DNA of 64,000 bases from JAHECQ01 sp047638695 (GCA_047638695.1 JBLINY010000007.1:12053-76052); one strand, 5' to 3'; shown: positions 35,741 to 45,017, counted from the first letter of the stretch. Numbers and translations are program-made. Notes: generated by a model not told the origin, from the letters alone.

Positions 35741-37165
35741 TCAGCCCGCCGTCACCGCGATACGGGTGCGATGACGCGGACGATCTGTGATCTCCACCAG
35801 TTCACCCATCAGATATTGGGTGTGGGCCTTGGTTACACGCACGTTGGCAAAGGTTCCCGGCTTCAGGGTGTCGGCGGCGAAGTGCACCAGCTTGTTTTGG
35901 GCGGTGCGCCCGGTGAGAACATCCGGATTCTTCTTCGACGGGCCCTCGACCACGACCTCTTCGATGCGACCAACCCGCTGCTGGTGTTTGGCCAGGGCTG
36001 ACCGCTCGATAACGGTCCGGAGCCGGGCGTACCGATCCTTCACTTCCTCGGGGTCACAGAACTGATCGGTTAACTCAGCGGCTTCCGTGCCAGCCCGAGG
36101 CGAGAACACGAAGGTGAAGGCGCTGTCGAACTCGGCGGCCGCCGCAACCTGCATCGTTCTTTCGAAGTCCTCTTCGGTCTCACCCGGAAATCCGACGATG
36201 ATGTCGGTGGTAACCGCTAGGTCAGTCACGGTGGCTCGGGCTGCGGCCGCCTTCTCGAGATAGCGCTCTGCGGTATACCCACGGTGCATTGCCGACAGGA
36301 TTCGGTCAGACCCCGACTGCAGCGGGAAGTGAAGATGCGGGACGACCGCTGGCGTCGACTCCATCGCCTCGAACACATCGACTGTCATATCTTTCGGGTG
36401 CGGGCTCGTATAGCGCACTCGACGGATACCAGCGATGCCACCGACCCGACCTAGCAGCTCGGCGAACATCGGCCGCAGACGAACATCTTCGCCGGCCTGC
36501 CGGGCCGCAAGAGCAAGATCGCGCCCGTAGGAGTTCACGTTCTGACCTAGCAATGTCACTTCTGTGACGCCGAGGTCGGCCAAGCGCTGCACTTCCGCCT
36601 CAATATCGCCGAGGTGCCGACTTATTTCCTTGCCCCGAACCGACGGGACGATGCAGAACGCACACGAGTTATCGCAGCCGATTTGGATGGTCACCCACGC
36701 CCCGTAGTCGGTCTCCCGTCGAACCGGGAGGGCTGATGGGAAGGCTCGGGCCTCTTCCAACAGCGTTTCTTCCCAGATCTCGGTGACCGGACCGCTCACG
36801 CGGGCCTGGGCCATGAGCTCGATGGCCCGGTGCACGTTGTGGGTGCCAAACACGACGTCGACATGGCCAGCCCGCTCCTGAATGAGATCGCGGTCCTTCT
36901 GGGCCAAGCAGCCACCAACCACGATCTGCAGATCAGGGTTCTCTTCTTTGCGAACCTTCAGGTTGCCGAGGGCCCCATAGAGCTTATTGTCGGCGTTCTC
37001 TCGAATGCAGCAGGTGTTAAGAACAACAACATCGGCCTCGTCGATTGCACTGGTTGCCTCGTACCCCTCGGCCTCGAGCAGCCCAGCGATTCGCTCGGAG
37101 TCATGCTCGTTCATTTGGCAGCCGTACGTCTGAACGACGTACTTTTTGGGCTCGCTCGTGCTCAC
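35741..37165 (-). CDS. miaB: tRNA-2-methylthio-N6-dimethylallyladenosine synthase
   Basis: Radical-SAM methylthiotransferase of 474 residues. The UPF0004 domain holds the first cluster Cys (QTYGCQMNEHDSE, LNTCCIRENA, GGCLAQK). The radical-SAM cluster is GCDNSCAFCIVPSVRG (CxxxCxxC). The C-terminal TRAM domain ends near QYLMGELVEI. It acts on tRNA already modified by MiaA. The start MSTSEPKKYVVQTYGCQMNE is normal. Confidence 0.96.
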   Translation of the reverse strand: MSTSEPKKYVVQTYGCQMNEHDSERIAGLLEAEGYEATSAIDEADVVVLNTCCIRENADNKLYGALGNLKVRKEENPDLQIVVGGCLAQKDRDLIQERAGHVDVVFGTHNVHRAIELMAQARVSGPVTEIWEETLLEEARAFPSALPVRRETDYGAWVTIQIGCDNSCAFCIVPSVRGKEISRHLGDIEAEVQRLADLGVTEVTLLGQNVNSYGRDLALAARQAGEDVRLRPMFAELLGRVGGIAGIRRVRYTSPHPKDMTVDVFEAMESTPAVVPHLHFPLQSGSDRILSAMHRGYTAERYLEKAAAARATVTDLAVTTDIIVGFPGETEEDFERTMQVAAAAEFDSAFTFVFSPRAGTEAAELTDQFCDPEEVKDRYARLRTVIERSALAKHQQRVGRIEEVVVEGPSKKNPDVLTGRTAQNKLVHFAADTLKPGTFANVRVTKAHTQYLMGELVEITDRPRHRTRIAVTAG

Positions 37166-37186
37166 GAGGTTCAGGCTACGGCCTTC

Positions 37187-37705
37187 TCAGGTAGGCGAGG
37201 TCGTCGACTGCACCGAACCGTCCAGCACAAGCGACGTGACCTGGGCGTTGTTGGTGCAGCCAGATGCATCGAGGTCATGCCATTCGGCGCGGACCGACCA
37301 GCCAGCCGGCACGACGATTCGTCCGCTCCACGACAGGGTCTCGCCAGCAGGGATCACAATAGGTGTAATCCCCTCGGGCATGCTCATGTAGGTCGTGCCG
37401 TCCTGATCGGTGATCTTGAACGACATCGCCTGGGCTGTGCCCCCGCAATTAGACGCACGAGCAGTGCGAACTTCCCACAGCTCGCCATCCTCCACAGTAA
37501 CGACGGCCATGTTGGCGTAGCCGGTCTGCTCAACAACGAACGACTTGCTGAAGGCATCGAAGCCCGGGACATCGGCCATTCCGGTGACCGTCGCTTCGTT
37601 GTCGATCGCCCCGTGAGCCAGGCTCGGCACCAGCACTAGACCAATTGCGGCGATGGCCATCAGGAGCCATCGGGAGAAGGTGGAGAAGCGGTCGATCAGC
37701 CCCAA
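37187..37705 (-). CDS. secreted hypothetical protein
   Basis: 172 residues with a signal peptide (RWLLMAIAAIGLVLVPSLAHG, probable cleavage after AHG). The mature part is beta-rich with two Cys (SNCGGTAQ, SGCTNNAQ) likely disulfide-linked outside the cell. No family was recognised. Confidence 0.6.
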   Translation of the reverse strand: MGLIDRFSTFSRWLLMAIAAIGLVLVPSLAHGAIDNEATVTGMADVPGFDAFSKSFVVEQTGYANMAVVTVEDGELWEVRTARASNCGGTAQAMSFKITDQDGTTYMSMPEGITPIVIPAGETLSWSGRIVVPAGWSVRAEWHDLDASGCTNNAQVTSLVLDGSVQSTTSPT

Positions 37706-37807
37706 GCTACGAAGGATGTGCTCGCAACTTGAGAGGCTGAGTCACCCAGTGCCGGTACCGAACGACTCAGCGGCCCGTGGGCAAGTCTGCGGTCCGCAGA
37801 GCTGCTG

Positions 37808-38698
37808 CTATGCCCGTCCGATGGCATGCCACCATCCAGCGGCCCCAACCAGACCGGCAGCGTCGCCGAGGCTGGCGTTACAGATTCTGGTCTGCCGGAC
37901 CTTGGGGCCACGGACGGCCATTTGCCGCTCGATCCGCGGCAGAACGAGATCACCATTCATGCCAACCCCGCCGCCGATCACCACCACCTCGGGCGCCACG
38001 AGCCAGCACAAGTTGACCACACCGAGCGCGACCGCATCGATGGCCTCGTTCCACAACACAATCGCCGCCTCATCGCCAGCGCGGACCGCCGTCGCCAACT
38101 CGGCTCCTCCGCCCGATCGACCGGCTGTCGCCATGGCTCGACCAATGGCGGTTCCCGAACCAATCCCTTCAACGGTGCCATCCTGACCTCGTAACGCCAG
38201 GCCTCGATCAACAACCGTGTGGCCAATCTCTCCGGCCGAGTAGCGGCCTCGCATCAGGCGACCGTCGAGCAGAATGCCAGCACCCACACCGGTACTAATT
38301 GTTACGTAAACAACGTCGGTAGCCCCCAGGCCGGCGCCGAACCGGGCTTCGCCGACCGCGGCAAGGTCGGCATCGTTGGCCAAGCTCACGGCAAGACCCG
38401 TGCGTTCGCCCAGCCACGACTCGTTGATGGTCTCCGCCCAACCCGCGGGCAGGTTCACGCCGGTCATCAGCTGCTCGCTGTCATGGTCGACGACGCCAGG
38501 CACGCCGACAACGGCACCCGAGACATCGTGGGCCGACAGCACTCCCCTTGCTTGTTCGATCAACTCGACCAGCACAGTTGGCTCCGGCGCTTCGTCCGGA
38601 GTTGGCACGCTGACCCGATTCGACATGGTCCCGTCGGCAGCAACAAGGGCGGCCCGCACCCTCGTCCCCCCAAGATCGACGGCAACAGTCGGCTTCAC
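37808..38698 (-). CDS. ROK-family sugar kinase (glucokinase-like) without zinc-site cysteines
   Basis: ROK kinase of about 296 residues. The ATP-binding motif is VDLGGTRVRAAL, the catalytic Asp is in LANDADLAAVGE, and the sugar-contacting block is GEIGHTVVDRG. ROK proteins usually carry CxCGxxGC just after GH; here it is replaced by LALRGQDGTVEG with no Cys. It starts at GTG 38698, overlapping the zwf stop as GTGA. With gnd and zwf it forms an operon feeding glucose into the oxidative pentose-phosphate pathway, which suggests glucokinase activity. Confidence 0.85.
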   Translation of the reverse strand: MKPTVAVDLGGTRVRAALVAADGTMSNRVSVPTPDEAPEPTVLVELIEQARGVLSAHDVSGAVVGVPGVVDHDSEQLMTGVNLPAGWAETINESWLGERTGLAVSLANDADLAAVGEARFGAGLGATDVVYVTISTGVGAGILLDGRLMRGRYSAGEIGHTVVDRGLALRGQDGTVEGIGSGTAIGRAMATAGRSGGGAELATAVRAGDEAAIVLWNEAIDAVALGVVNLCWLVAPEVVVIGGGVGMNGDLVLPRIERQMAVRGPKVRQTRICNASLGDAAGLVGAAGWWHAIGRA

Positions 38699-40017
38699 TG
38701 CTTCGGCCAATCGGCACCGTAGGGATAGGCCACGACCGGCGGCGGAGCATCGAGAATCGGCTGCACGATGCGCCATGCTTCATCGACCTGATCGCCGCGT
38801 GCGAACAGGCGCCGGTCACCGGAGAGGGCATCGCCCAATAGCCGGTGATAGGGCATCGGCCCATCCTCGATGCCGTGATGGTCAACCTGGAGGTCAACCA
38901 TCTCGCTCAGCAGGGCCTCGCCCGGCCTCTTCGCCTGCACTTCCAGCTCGATAAGGTCGTTTGGCTTCATCTGGAAACGAAGCCGGTTGGGTTCGGGTAC
39001 ATCGTCGGCATCGGTGAACAACGGCCGAGGTGGACAGGTGAACTCGACGACAGCTTCAGTCTTGGTTTCATGCAACGCCTTTCCTGTCCGAATACGCCAC
39101 GGCACTCCGGCCCAGCGCCACGAGTCAATCTCGAAGTCGAGCGAGATGAAGGTCTCGGTGTCGGAGTCCTCGGCGACGCCGGCCTCGGCCAGGTATCCCT
39201 CATACTGACCGCGCCAGCACCTTTCGGGGCGCATGGGTTTCATCGAGCGAAGCACTTTGACGACCTCGTCCGACATGGCATCGGCGTCATCGGAGACCGG
39301 CGGCTCCATGGCCAGCAAGGCCACCACCTGCAACAGATGGTTTTGCACAACGTCGCGTAGAGCGCCTACCTCGTCATAAAATTTTCCTCGACCTTCCAGC
39401 CCGAAATCCTCCGACATGTCGATCGTGATGCTCTGGATGTAGTGCCTATTCCACAGCGGCTCGAAGATCGAGTTGGCGAAGCGGAAAACCAAAAGATTGA
39501 GTACCGGCTCCTTTCCCAAGAAGTGATCGATGCGATAGATCCGCTCCTCGGGATAGTGGGCTTGAACCGCCACATCGAGCTGACGCGAGCTTTCGAGGTC
39601 GCGTCCGAACGGCTTCTCGAGCACTACTCGACCACGACTCAGCCCGGCCGCCCCCAGCCCCTCGGTCACGGTCGTAAAGAGAAACGGCGGAATGGCCAGG
39701 TAACACACCGGACATTGGGCATCGCCAACCTTTGCCGCCACCCGTTCGAAGGTCTCGATTTCCCGATAATCGCCAGACACGTAATCGAAACGGCCGGCCA
39801 GACGCCGCCACACGGTTTCGTCGATGACGGTCTCGGTCGACTCGACGGCCTGCCGAGCGTTGGCGACCAGCTCATCGACCGTCCAGGGTGAGGTCGCAAC
39901 GCCGACAACCGGCACGCCCAACTGGCCGGCAGCTTCCAGCCGGTACAGCGAAACAAAGAGCTTCTTGCGAGCCAGATCACCGGTTATCCCAAACAGAACC
40001 AGCGCGTCAGCGATCAC
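38695..40017 (-). CDS. zwf: glucose-6-phosphate 1-dehydrogenase
   Basis: Zwf of about 440 residues, oxidising glucose-6-phosphate to 6-phosphogluconolactone. The Rossmann start is LVLFGITGDLARKKLF, and the catalytic/substrate block is YRIDHFLGKEPVLNLLVFRFAN. VLEKPFGRDLESS and QNHLLQVVALLAMEPP are also conserved. The start is GTG 40017, which overlaps the gnd stop as GTGA; the long upstream open frame is not part of it. Confidence 0.95.
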   Translation of the reverse strand: MIADALVLFGITGDLARKKLFVSLYRLEAAGQLGVPVVGVATSPWTVDELVANARQAVESTETVIDETVWRRLAGRFDYVSGDYREIETFERVAAKVGDAQCPVCYLAIPPFLFTTVTEGLGAAGLSRGRVVLEKPFGRDLESSRQLDVAVQAHYPEERIYRIDHFLGKEPVLNLLVFRFANSIFEPLWNRHYIQSITIDMSEDFGLEGRGKFYDEVGALRDVVQNHLLQVVALLAMEPPVSDDADAMSDEVVKVLRSMKPMRPERCWRGQYEGYLAEAGVAEDSDTETFISLDFEIDSWRWAGVPWRIRTGKALHETKTEAVVEFTCPPRPLFTDADDVPEPNRLRFQMKPNDLIELEVQAKRPGEALLSEMVDLQVDHHGIEDGPMPYHRLLGDALSGDRRLFARGDQVDEAWRIVQPILDAPPPVVAYPYGADWPKQ

Positions 40018-41069
40018 CGCCCGCCGCTCTGTGACTTCTCGACGTACCCGCCGCTCTCTGACTTCTCGGCGTGCCCGCCGAATTGCGATCGCATGGCCGA
40101 GAGGACTTTGTTGCCGAAGGTGGCGTTGCCTCGTGAGCTGAAGCGGCTGAACAGGGCATCGGCGATTGTCGGGACCGGTGCGCCGGCCTCGACGGCGGCG
40201 AGAACCGTCCAACGGCCCTCGCCCGAATCCGACACGTGGCCATCAAACCCGTCGAGCTCAGGATCGGCGTGCATTGCCGAGGCGGTGAGGTCGAGCAGCC
40301 ACGATCCAATCACACTTCCGCGGCGCCAGACTTCGCTGACAGCGGCTGCATCGAAGTCGTACTGAAACAGCTTGGGGTCATCCAAGGGTGCCGTCTCTGC
40401 GTCGACATCGCGGCCAAGGGCTCCGACGTTGGCTGCGTCCAAGAGGCCGAGGCCCTCGCTGTAGGCCGCCATCACCGCGTACTCAATCCCGTTGTGCACC
40501 ATCTTCACGAAATGGCCGGCACCCGGAGGGCCACAATGGAGGTACCCGTGCTCCTCGGGAGTTGGTGGGCCGACTCGACCGGGCGTCCGGTCGGCGGCTT
40601 CGACACCGGGGGCCAGCGCCTTGAAAATCGGATCAAGACGAGCGACAGGTTCGTCCTGGCCCCCGATCATGAGGCAGTAACCGCGCTCGAGCCCAAAGAC
40701 GCCGCCGGAGGTTCCAACATCGACGTAATGCATGTCCCGCCGACGCAGCACGTCCGCCCGTTCAATATCGAGCGGGTAGTGGGTGTTGCCCCCATCGATC
40801 ACGATGTCGTCAGCCTCAAGGTGATCGGCGATGTCCATCACCACCGACCCAGCAAAGGTGGCCGGCACCATCACCCAGATGGCCCGAGGGCCATCCAGCT
40901 TGGCGGCCAGATCGGCGAGCGACTCCGCACCGATAGCGACTCCTTCGCTCACCAACTCTGCAACCACAGCCGGGTCCTGGTCGTAGGCAACGCATTCGAT
41001 ACCACTGCGATGTAGCCGCCGAACCAGGTTGGCGCCCATCCGTCCCAAGCCGATCATTCCGAGTTGCAC
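40014..41069 (-). CDS. gnd: 6-phosphogluconate dehydrogenase, short form
   Basis: Decarboxylating dehydrogenase of about 351 residues. The NAD(P)-binding motif is GMIGLGRMGANLVRRL. VDVGTSGGVFGLERGYCLMIGG and GPPGAGHFVKMVHNGIEYAVM are signature blocks. The length fits the short actinobacterial type, often NAD-preferring. AGGAG precedes GTG 41069. The last 20 or so residues (repeating S-GGxxEKS) come from a 27-bp DNA repeat and are unlikely to be ancestral. Confidence 0.93.
   Translation of the reverse strand: MQLGMIGLGRMGANLVRRLHRSGIECVAYDQDPAVVAELVSEGVAIGAESLADLAAKLDGPRAIWVMVPATFAGSVVMDIADHLEADDIVIDGGNTHYPLDIERADVLRRRDMHYVDVGTSGGVFGLERGYCLMIGGQDEPVARLDPIFKALAPGVEAADRTPGRVGPPTPEEHGYLHCGPPGAGHFVKMVHNGIEYAVMAAYSEGLGLLDAANVGALGRDVDAETAPLDDPKLFQYDFDAAAVSEVWRRGSVIGSWLLDLTASAMHADPELDGFDGHVSDSGEGRWTVLAAVEAGAPVPTIADALFSRFSSRGNATFGNKVLSAMRSQFGGHAEKSESGGYVEKSQSGGR
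40020..40080. repeat. 27-bp tandem repeat forming the C-terminal tail of Gnd
   Basis: CCCGCCGCTCTGTGACTTCT and the rest of a 27-bp unit occur twice with 3-4 changes, plus a partial third copy. The period is a multiple of three, so it adds EKSxSGGxx-like repeats in frame to Gnd before the zwf start. Confidence 0.85.
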
Positions 41070-41152
41070 ACGTCTCCTCAAGCTTCAACGACACAGCAAG
41101 TATCCCCGCCCCAACGGGAATCGACGCGCCCAGCCATTGGTTTCATGGGCTG

Positions 41153-41365
41153 GTGTTCGCCAACCTGCTCGTCGATCTCCTACTTCCCGCCACCGATCGC
41201 GCCGTGGCCACGCAGTGGATCGTGATGTCGATTGTTTGGCTCGTTGTCTTCTTGGGCACCTGGAGGGTGCTACGGGACCGCACCTGGGGTGCCGACGTCC
41301 GCTTGCTCTTCGTCGGCATTGCCACCATGAATCTGGCCTGGTTCGCCGTCCGCGCCGTCCACTGA
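41153..41365 (+). CDS. small two-helix membrane protein
   Basis: At least 70 residues with two predicted transmembrane helices (TQWIVMSIVWLVVFLGTWRVL and VRLLFVGIATMNLAWFAV). GTG 41153 is the first usual start codon. The same frame is open and protein-like further upstream (APSHWFHGL), so the real start may be an unusual codon nearer gnd. Function unknown. Confidence 0.5.
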   Translation: MFANLLVDLLLPATDRAVATQWIVMSIVWLVVFLGTWRVLRDRTWGADVRLLFVGIATMNLAWFAVRAVH

Positions 41366-41421
41366 CGCCTGTCCAGTGACGTTGGCCGACACCTGCCGAT
41401 TCCCCGGCCGAAGAGCAGGGT

Positions 41422-42528
41422 TCAGGTGGCGAAGACCGCCCGGTCGTCGCTGAACGCCTTGAACTCGAGCGCGTTCCCCGAAGGATCGAGCACGAAACAG
41501 GTGAGCTGCTCGCCGGGAAGCCCGGCGAATCGAGTCTGGGGCTCAATGAGGAAGGTTACGTCCGCGGTCTGAAGCCGGCTCACAAGGTCATGCCAGGCCC
41601 CTGCCTGGAGCAAGATCCCGAAATGACTGGCCGGTACCTCTTCGCCATCGACTGCATTGGTGGCTACCGGTTTTCGCTCGGTGTCGAGATGGGCCACGAT
41701 CTGATGACCCCAGAGATTGAAATCGACCCACACATCGGCCGATCGACCCTCGGCGCAACCCAGAATCTCGCCATAGAACCACCGGGCCTTGCCCAAGTCG
41801 TCGACGGGGAACGCGAGATGGAAGCGGGGCCGGGCCAGCGACGGCATTGATCGATTGCATTCGAGCCCATCGAATACTTCATCGCTGAGCTGACCGAGAT
41901 GTTCCAGCACGATGTCGCAGAAGCCAAATTTGCTGGTGCCCTGCATCGCAGGATCAGGCACGGCCACCACCCGCATTCCGGCCGCTTTGGCCGAGATACA
42001 ACCCCCGACGGAATCTTCGAAGACCAGACACGCTTTCGGGTCGACACCAAGAAGACGAGCCGTCTCGAGATAGGGCTCCGGGTGCGGCTTGCCAAAGACA
42101 TCAGCTTCGGCCGAGTGGACAACCTCAAACCGCTGACTCAGACCCAATGCGGCCAGGGTCGCTGCGATCAATCGAGTGTCAGACGACGAACACAACCCCA
42201 ACGAAAGGCCGCGTCGCTGACATGAATCCAGCGCTTCCATGACACCGGGTAGTGGCACCGCTGCGCTGGTGAGCTCGACCACACGATCGACCACATGATC
42301 GGCCACCTCATCTGCGCTGGGGCCATCCCATGGCTCCCATTCGAACCACAGCGCCGCCACGTCGCGCATCCGGACGCCCATCGTCCGATCGAAGTCCGCG
42401 TCGGTCAGGTTCAACCCCAACAACGTCGCCATCTCTCGCTCGGCGATTCGCCAGCGAGACTCAGACGCAGTGAGCAGTCCGTCCATGTCGAAGACCGCAG
42501 CTTCGAATGGCTGCACCGCAGTCACCAC
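41422..42528 (-). CDS. HAD phosphatase fused to a VOC (glyoxalase-like) domain
   Basis: A 368-residue fusion. Residues about 8-225 form a HAD phosphatase of the beta-phosphoglucomutase/hexitol-phosphatase type. Motif I is FDMDGLL, motif II is LCSSSD, and motifs III/IV are KPHPEPYL and VFEDSVGG. Residues about 235-368 form a VOC domain (RFHLAFPVDDLGKARWFYGEILG ... CFVLDPSGNALEFKAF) with candidate metal ligands His and Glu. The two parts are in one intact frame with a short linker. HAD substrates may be sugar phosphates. The joint role is unknown. Confidence 0.85.
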   Translation of the reverse strand: MVTAVQPFEAAVFDMDGLLTASESRWRIAEREMATLLGLNLTDADFDRTMGVRMRDVAALWFEWEPWDGPSADEVADHVVDRVVELTSAAVPLPGVMEALDSCQRRGLSLGLCSSSDTRLIAATLAALGLSQRFEVVHSAEADVFGKPHPEPYLETARLLGVDPKACLVFEDSVGGCISAKAAGMRVVAVPDPAMQGTSKFGFCDIVLEHLGQLSDEVFDGLECNRSMPSLARPRFHLAFPVDDLGKARWFYGEILGCAEGRSADVWVDFNLWGHQIVAHLDTERKPVATNAVDGEEVPASHFGILLQAGAWHDLVSRLQTADVTFLIEPQTRFAGLPGEQLTCFVLDPSGNALEFKAFSDDRAVFAT

Positions 42529-42571
42529 TGGCTCGGTCGCTCGGACCAGTCCGAGGTTGCGTTCATCGTTC

Positions 42572-43657
42572 TCACCGCGCGGTTGCGTGCGGGTGGTTCA
42601 TCTGGACGACGCTGGGGGTAACCCGCACGAACTCAGCCTTCTCCCAAAGTTCGATGATCGTGCGAGCGTCGCTGTAGCTCATGCCAGACCGAACACCGGC
42701 CAGCAGTGTGCCCAGCAGCTTCGATACCGCTCCCCGGTAGGGCACGGTGCCCTCGACGCCCTCGGGGGCTCGCTGTTCGAAATACTCGGCATCGACCGTT
42801 TCGCCTTCGCGTTCGGCTCGGGCCTCAATGGCTTCGAATGAAGCCATCCCTCGCACTCGCTTGACCAGTCCGCGTGACGACTGCTCGACATCACCCGGGC
42901 TCTCCTTGGTTCCAGCAAACAAACTGCCAATCATCACCGAACTCGCGCCCGCTGCCAGGGCCTTGGCGATGTCGCCTGAGGTGCGAATACCGCCGTCGGC
43001 GATCACCGGCACTCGCTCGCCATCGGGACCAACGATGTCAGAGCAGTCAGCCACAGCCGTTAGCTGCGGCACACCAACTCCGGCCACGAGGCGAGTGGTG
43101 CAGACGCCCCCTGGTCCGACCCCAACTTTCACCGCGTCAGCGCCGGCATCGGCTAGCTCTTGGGCACCCACTCGGGTTGCAACGTTGCCCGCAACGATGT
43201 CGACGTTGGGGAACGCAGCCTTCATCGTGATGAGGACTTCGATGGCGTGATCCGCATGCCCGTGGGCAATATCAAGCACAAGAGCGTCTACACCGGCCTC
43301 GACCAGTGCTGCGGCTCGATCGAGGGCATCGCGATCCGTACCAACGGCGGCGCCAACAGGACAATCACCGCTGTCCTTCACCTGACGCACCATCTCGGCC
43401 TGATCCGCCACCGTATTGAAGCGATGAATGGCCCCCATGCCACCAAGCGCACCGAGGGCAATGGCCATCTCCGCCTCGCACACCGTGTCCATGTTGGCGG
43501 CAATCACAGGAACTGCCAGCTCGATGCTGCGTGTCGCCTTCGTGCGAAGGGAAACATCAGAGCGAGACCGGATGCTCGAACGTTGAGGTACCAAAAGCAC
43601 GTCGTCGAAGGTGAGCCCAGTACGTAGCTGACCATTCAGTAAGTCGGCGCGACTCAT
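42572..43657 (-). CDS. IMP dehydrogenase/GMP reductase family protein without CBS domains
   Basis: TIM-barrel enzyme of about 361 residues. LTFDDVLLVPQRS opens the barrel. The active-site loop GVGPGGVCTTR holds the catalytic Cys, and VIADGGIRTSGDIAKALAAGA binds phosphate. The C-terminal flap APEGVEGTVPYRG looks more like IMPDH than GMP reductase. The regulatory CBS pair normally inserted in IMPDH is absent. It may be an IMPDH variant or a GMP reductase, and sequence alone does not decide. The start is at MSRADLLNG. Confidence 0.8.
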   Translation of the reverse strand: MSRADLLNGQLRTGLTFDDVLLVPQRSSIRSRSDVSLRTKATRSIELAVPVIAANMDTVCEAEMAIALGALGGMGAIHRFNTVADQAEMVRQVKDSGDCPVGAAVGTDRDALDRAAALVEAGVDALVLDIAHGHADHAIEVLITMKAAFPNVDIVAGNVATRVGAQELADAGADAVKVGVGPGGVCTTRLVAGVGVPQLTAVADCSDIVGPDGERVPVIADGGIRTSGDIAKALAAGASSVMIGSLFAGTKESPGDVEQSSRGLVKRVRGMASFEAIEARAEREGETVDAEYFEQRAPEGVEGTVPYRGAVSKLLGTLLAGVRSGMSYSDARTIIELWEKAEFVRVTPSVVQMNHPHATAR

Positions 43658-43772
43658 AAGAAGGCTTCTTTCGCTGTCGTGCCTGAGGCACACCACACCG
43701 GCCGTTCCGGCTGCTGGCGTTGTGGAACGCTAGTGCCGGAACGAGCCAGTAACACTGCAGTGCACTCCTTGA

Positions 43773-44876
43773 CTATTCGAGCGTGATGGGTTCGTCGAGC
43801 GAGGCGTCATCGTCGGCTGCCTGGGGATCGACCTCGAGATCGACATCAAGGTCGACATCAAGGTCGATCTCGCCTTCGGCAGGTTCGACATCGATGAGGC
43901 CAACCGCTTTCAGAACCCGCTCTTGGACTTCCATCATCAGATCGGGATTTTCTGTGAGGAAGTTCTTGACGTTCTCTCGGCCCTGGCCGATCTGTTCGCC
44001 CTCGTAGGTGTACCAGGCACCCGACTTCTTGACGATGTCCTGCTCGACCGCGATATCTAGCAGCGAACCCTCGCGGCTGATCCCCTTGCCATACATGATG
44101 TCGAACTCAGCCTGGCGGAACGGCGGCGCCACCTTGTTCTTCACCACCTTGACTCGAGTGCGGTTACCAACGACCTCTGCACCGTCTTTCAGCGACTCGA
44201 TACGGCGGATATCGAGGCGAACCGAACTGTAGAACTTTAGGGCCCGTCCACCGGGTGTCGTTTCGGGAGACCCGAACATCACGCCGATCTTCTCGCGGAG
44301 CTGGTTGATGAAGATGCAGATGGTGTCGGTCTTGTTGAGATTGCCCGTGATTTTACGCAGCGCTTGGGACATGAGGCGGGCCTGGAGGCCGACGTGGGTA
44401 TCACCCATGTCGCCTTCGATCTCGGCTCGAGGGGTGAGAGCGGCCACCGAGTCGATAACGATGATGTCGATAGAACCGGAGCGCACCAGGATGTCGGCGA
44501 TCTCAAGCGCCTGCTCACCCGTATCGGGCTGTGAGATCAGCAACTCGTCGACATCGACGCCGATGGCCCGGGCGTAAATGGGATCCATGGCATGCTCGGC
44601 GTCGATGTAGGCACAGACTCCACCGTTGCGCTGTGCTTCGGCCACGGCGTGCATAGCCAGGGTTGACTTGCCGGAGGACTCTGGGCCGAAGATCTCGACC
44701 ACACGACCCCGAGGCAGACCACCAACACCGAGAGCGATATCGAGGGCCAGGGCGCCGGTCGGTACCGTGCCAATGGCCAGGCTGGCTTTTTCGCCCATCT
44801 TCATGAGCGAGCCCTTACCAAATTGCTTCTCGATCTGCCCCATGGCCATATCGAGGGCTTTGTTTTTCTCCACCAT
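43773..44876 (-). CDS. recA: recombinase RecA
   Basis: RecA of 367 residues, the strand-exchange protein and LexA co-protease. Walker A is GPESSGKSTLA; the Walker B region is VIDSVAALTP. KIGVMFGSPETTPGGRALKFYSSVRLDIRR covers loop L2 and the core. The C-terminus is acidic (DLDVDLDVDLEVDPQAADDDAS). The start is MVEKNKALDMA; a longer open frame exists but runs through the LexA operator. A perfect SOS box lies 128 bp upstream. No recX follows, unlike many actinobacteria. Confidence 0.98.
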   Translation of the reverse strand: MVEKNKALDMAMGQIEKQFGKGSLMKMGEKASLAIGTVPTGALALDIALGVGGLPRGRVVEIFGPESSGKSTLAMHAVAEAQRNGGVCAYIDAEHAMDPIYARAIGVDVDELLISQPDTGEQALEIADILVRSGSIDIIVIDSVAALTPRAEIEGDMGDTHVGLQARLMSQALRKITGNLNKTDTICIFINQLREKIGVMFGSPETTPGGRALKFYSSVRLDIRRIESLKDGAEVVGNRTRVKVVKNKVAPPFRQAEFDIMYGKGISREGSLLDIAVEQDIVKKSGAWYTYEGEQIGQGRENVKNFLTENPDLMMEVQERVLKAVGLIDVEPAEGEIDLDVDLDVDLEVDPQAADDDASLDEPITLE

Positions 44877-45003
44877 TCGTGCGTTCTCTCTCTCGTTGCT
44901 CAAGTGCGGATCAGTACTGCGGGGGTCGTAGTGATGATGTGCTGCAGACCATAATGACGAGGTGTGACAGTCCGGGTTTCGCGAACTGACACGACTGTAG
45001 TTA

Positions 45004-45017
45004 CGAACACCTGTTCG
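45004..45017 (-). promoter_or_regulatory. LexA box upstream of recA
   Basis: CGAACACCTGTTCG is a full match to the actinobacterial SOS consensus, 128 bp before the recA start codon. Confidence 0.92.
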
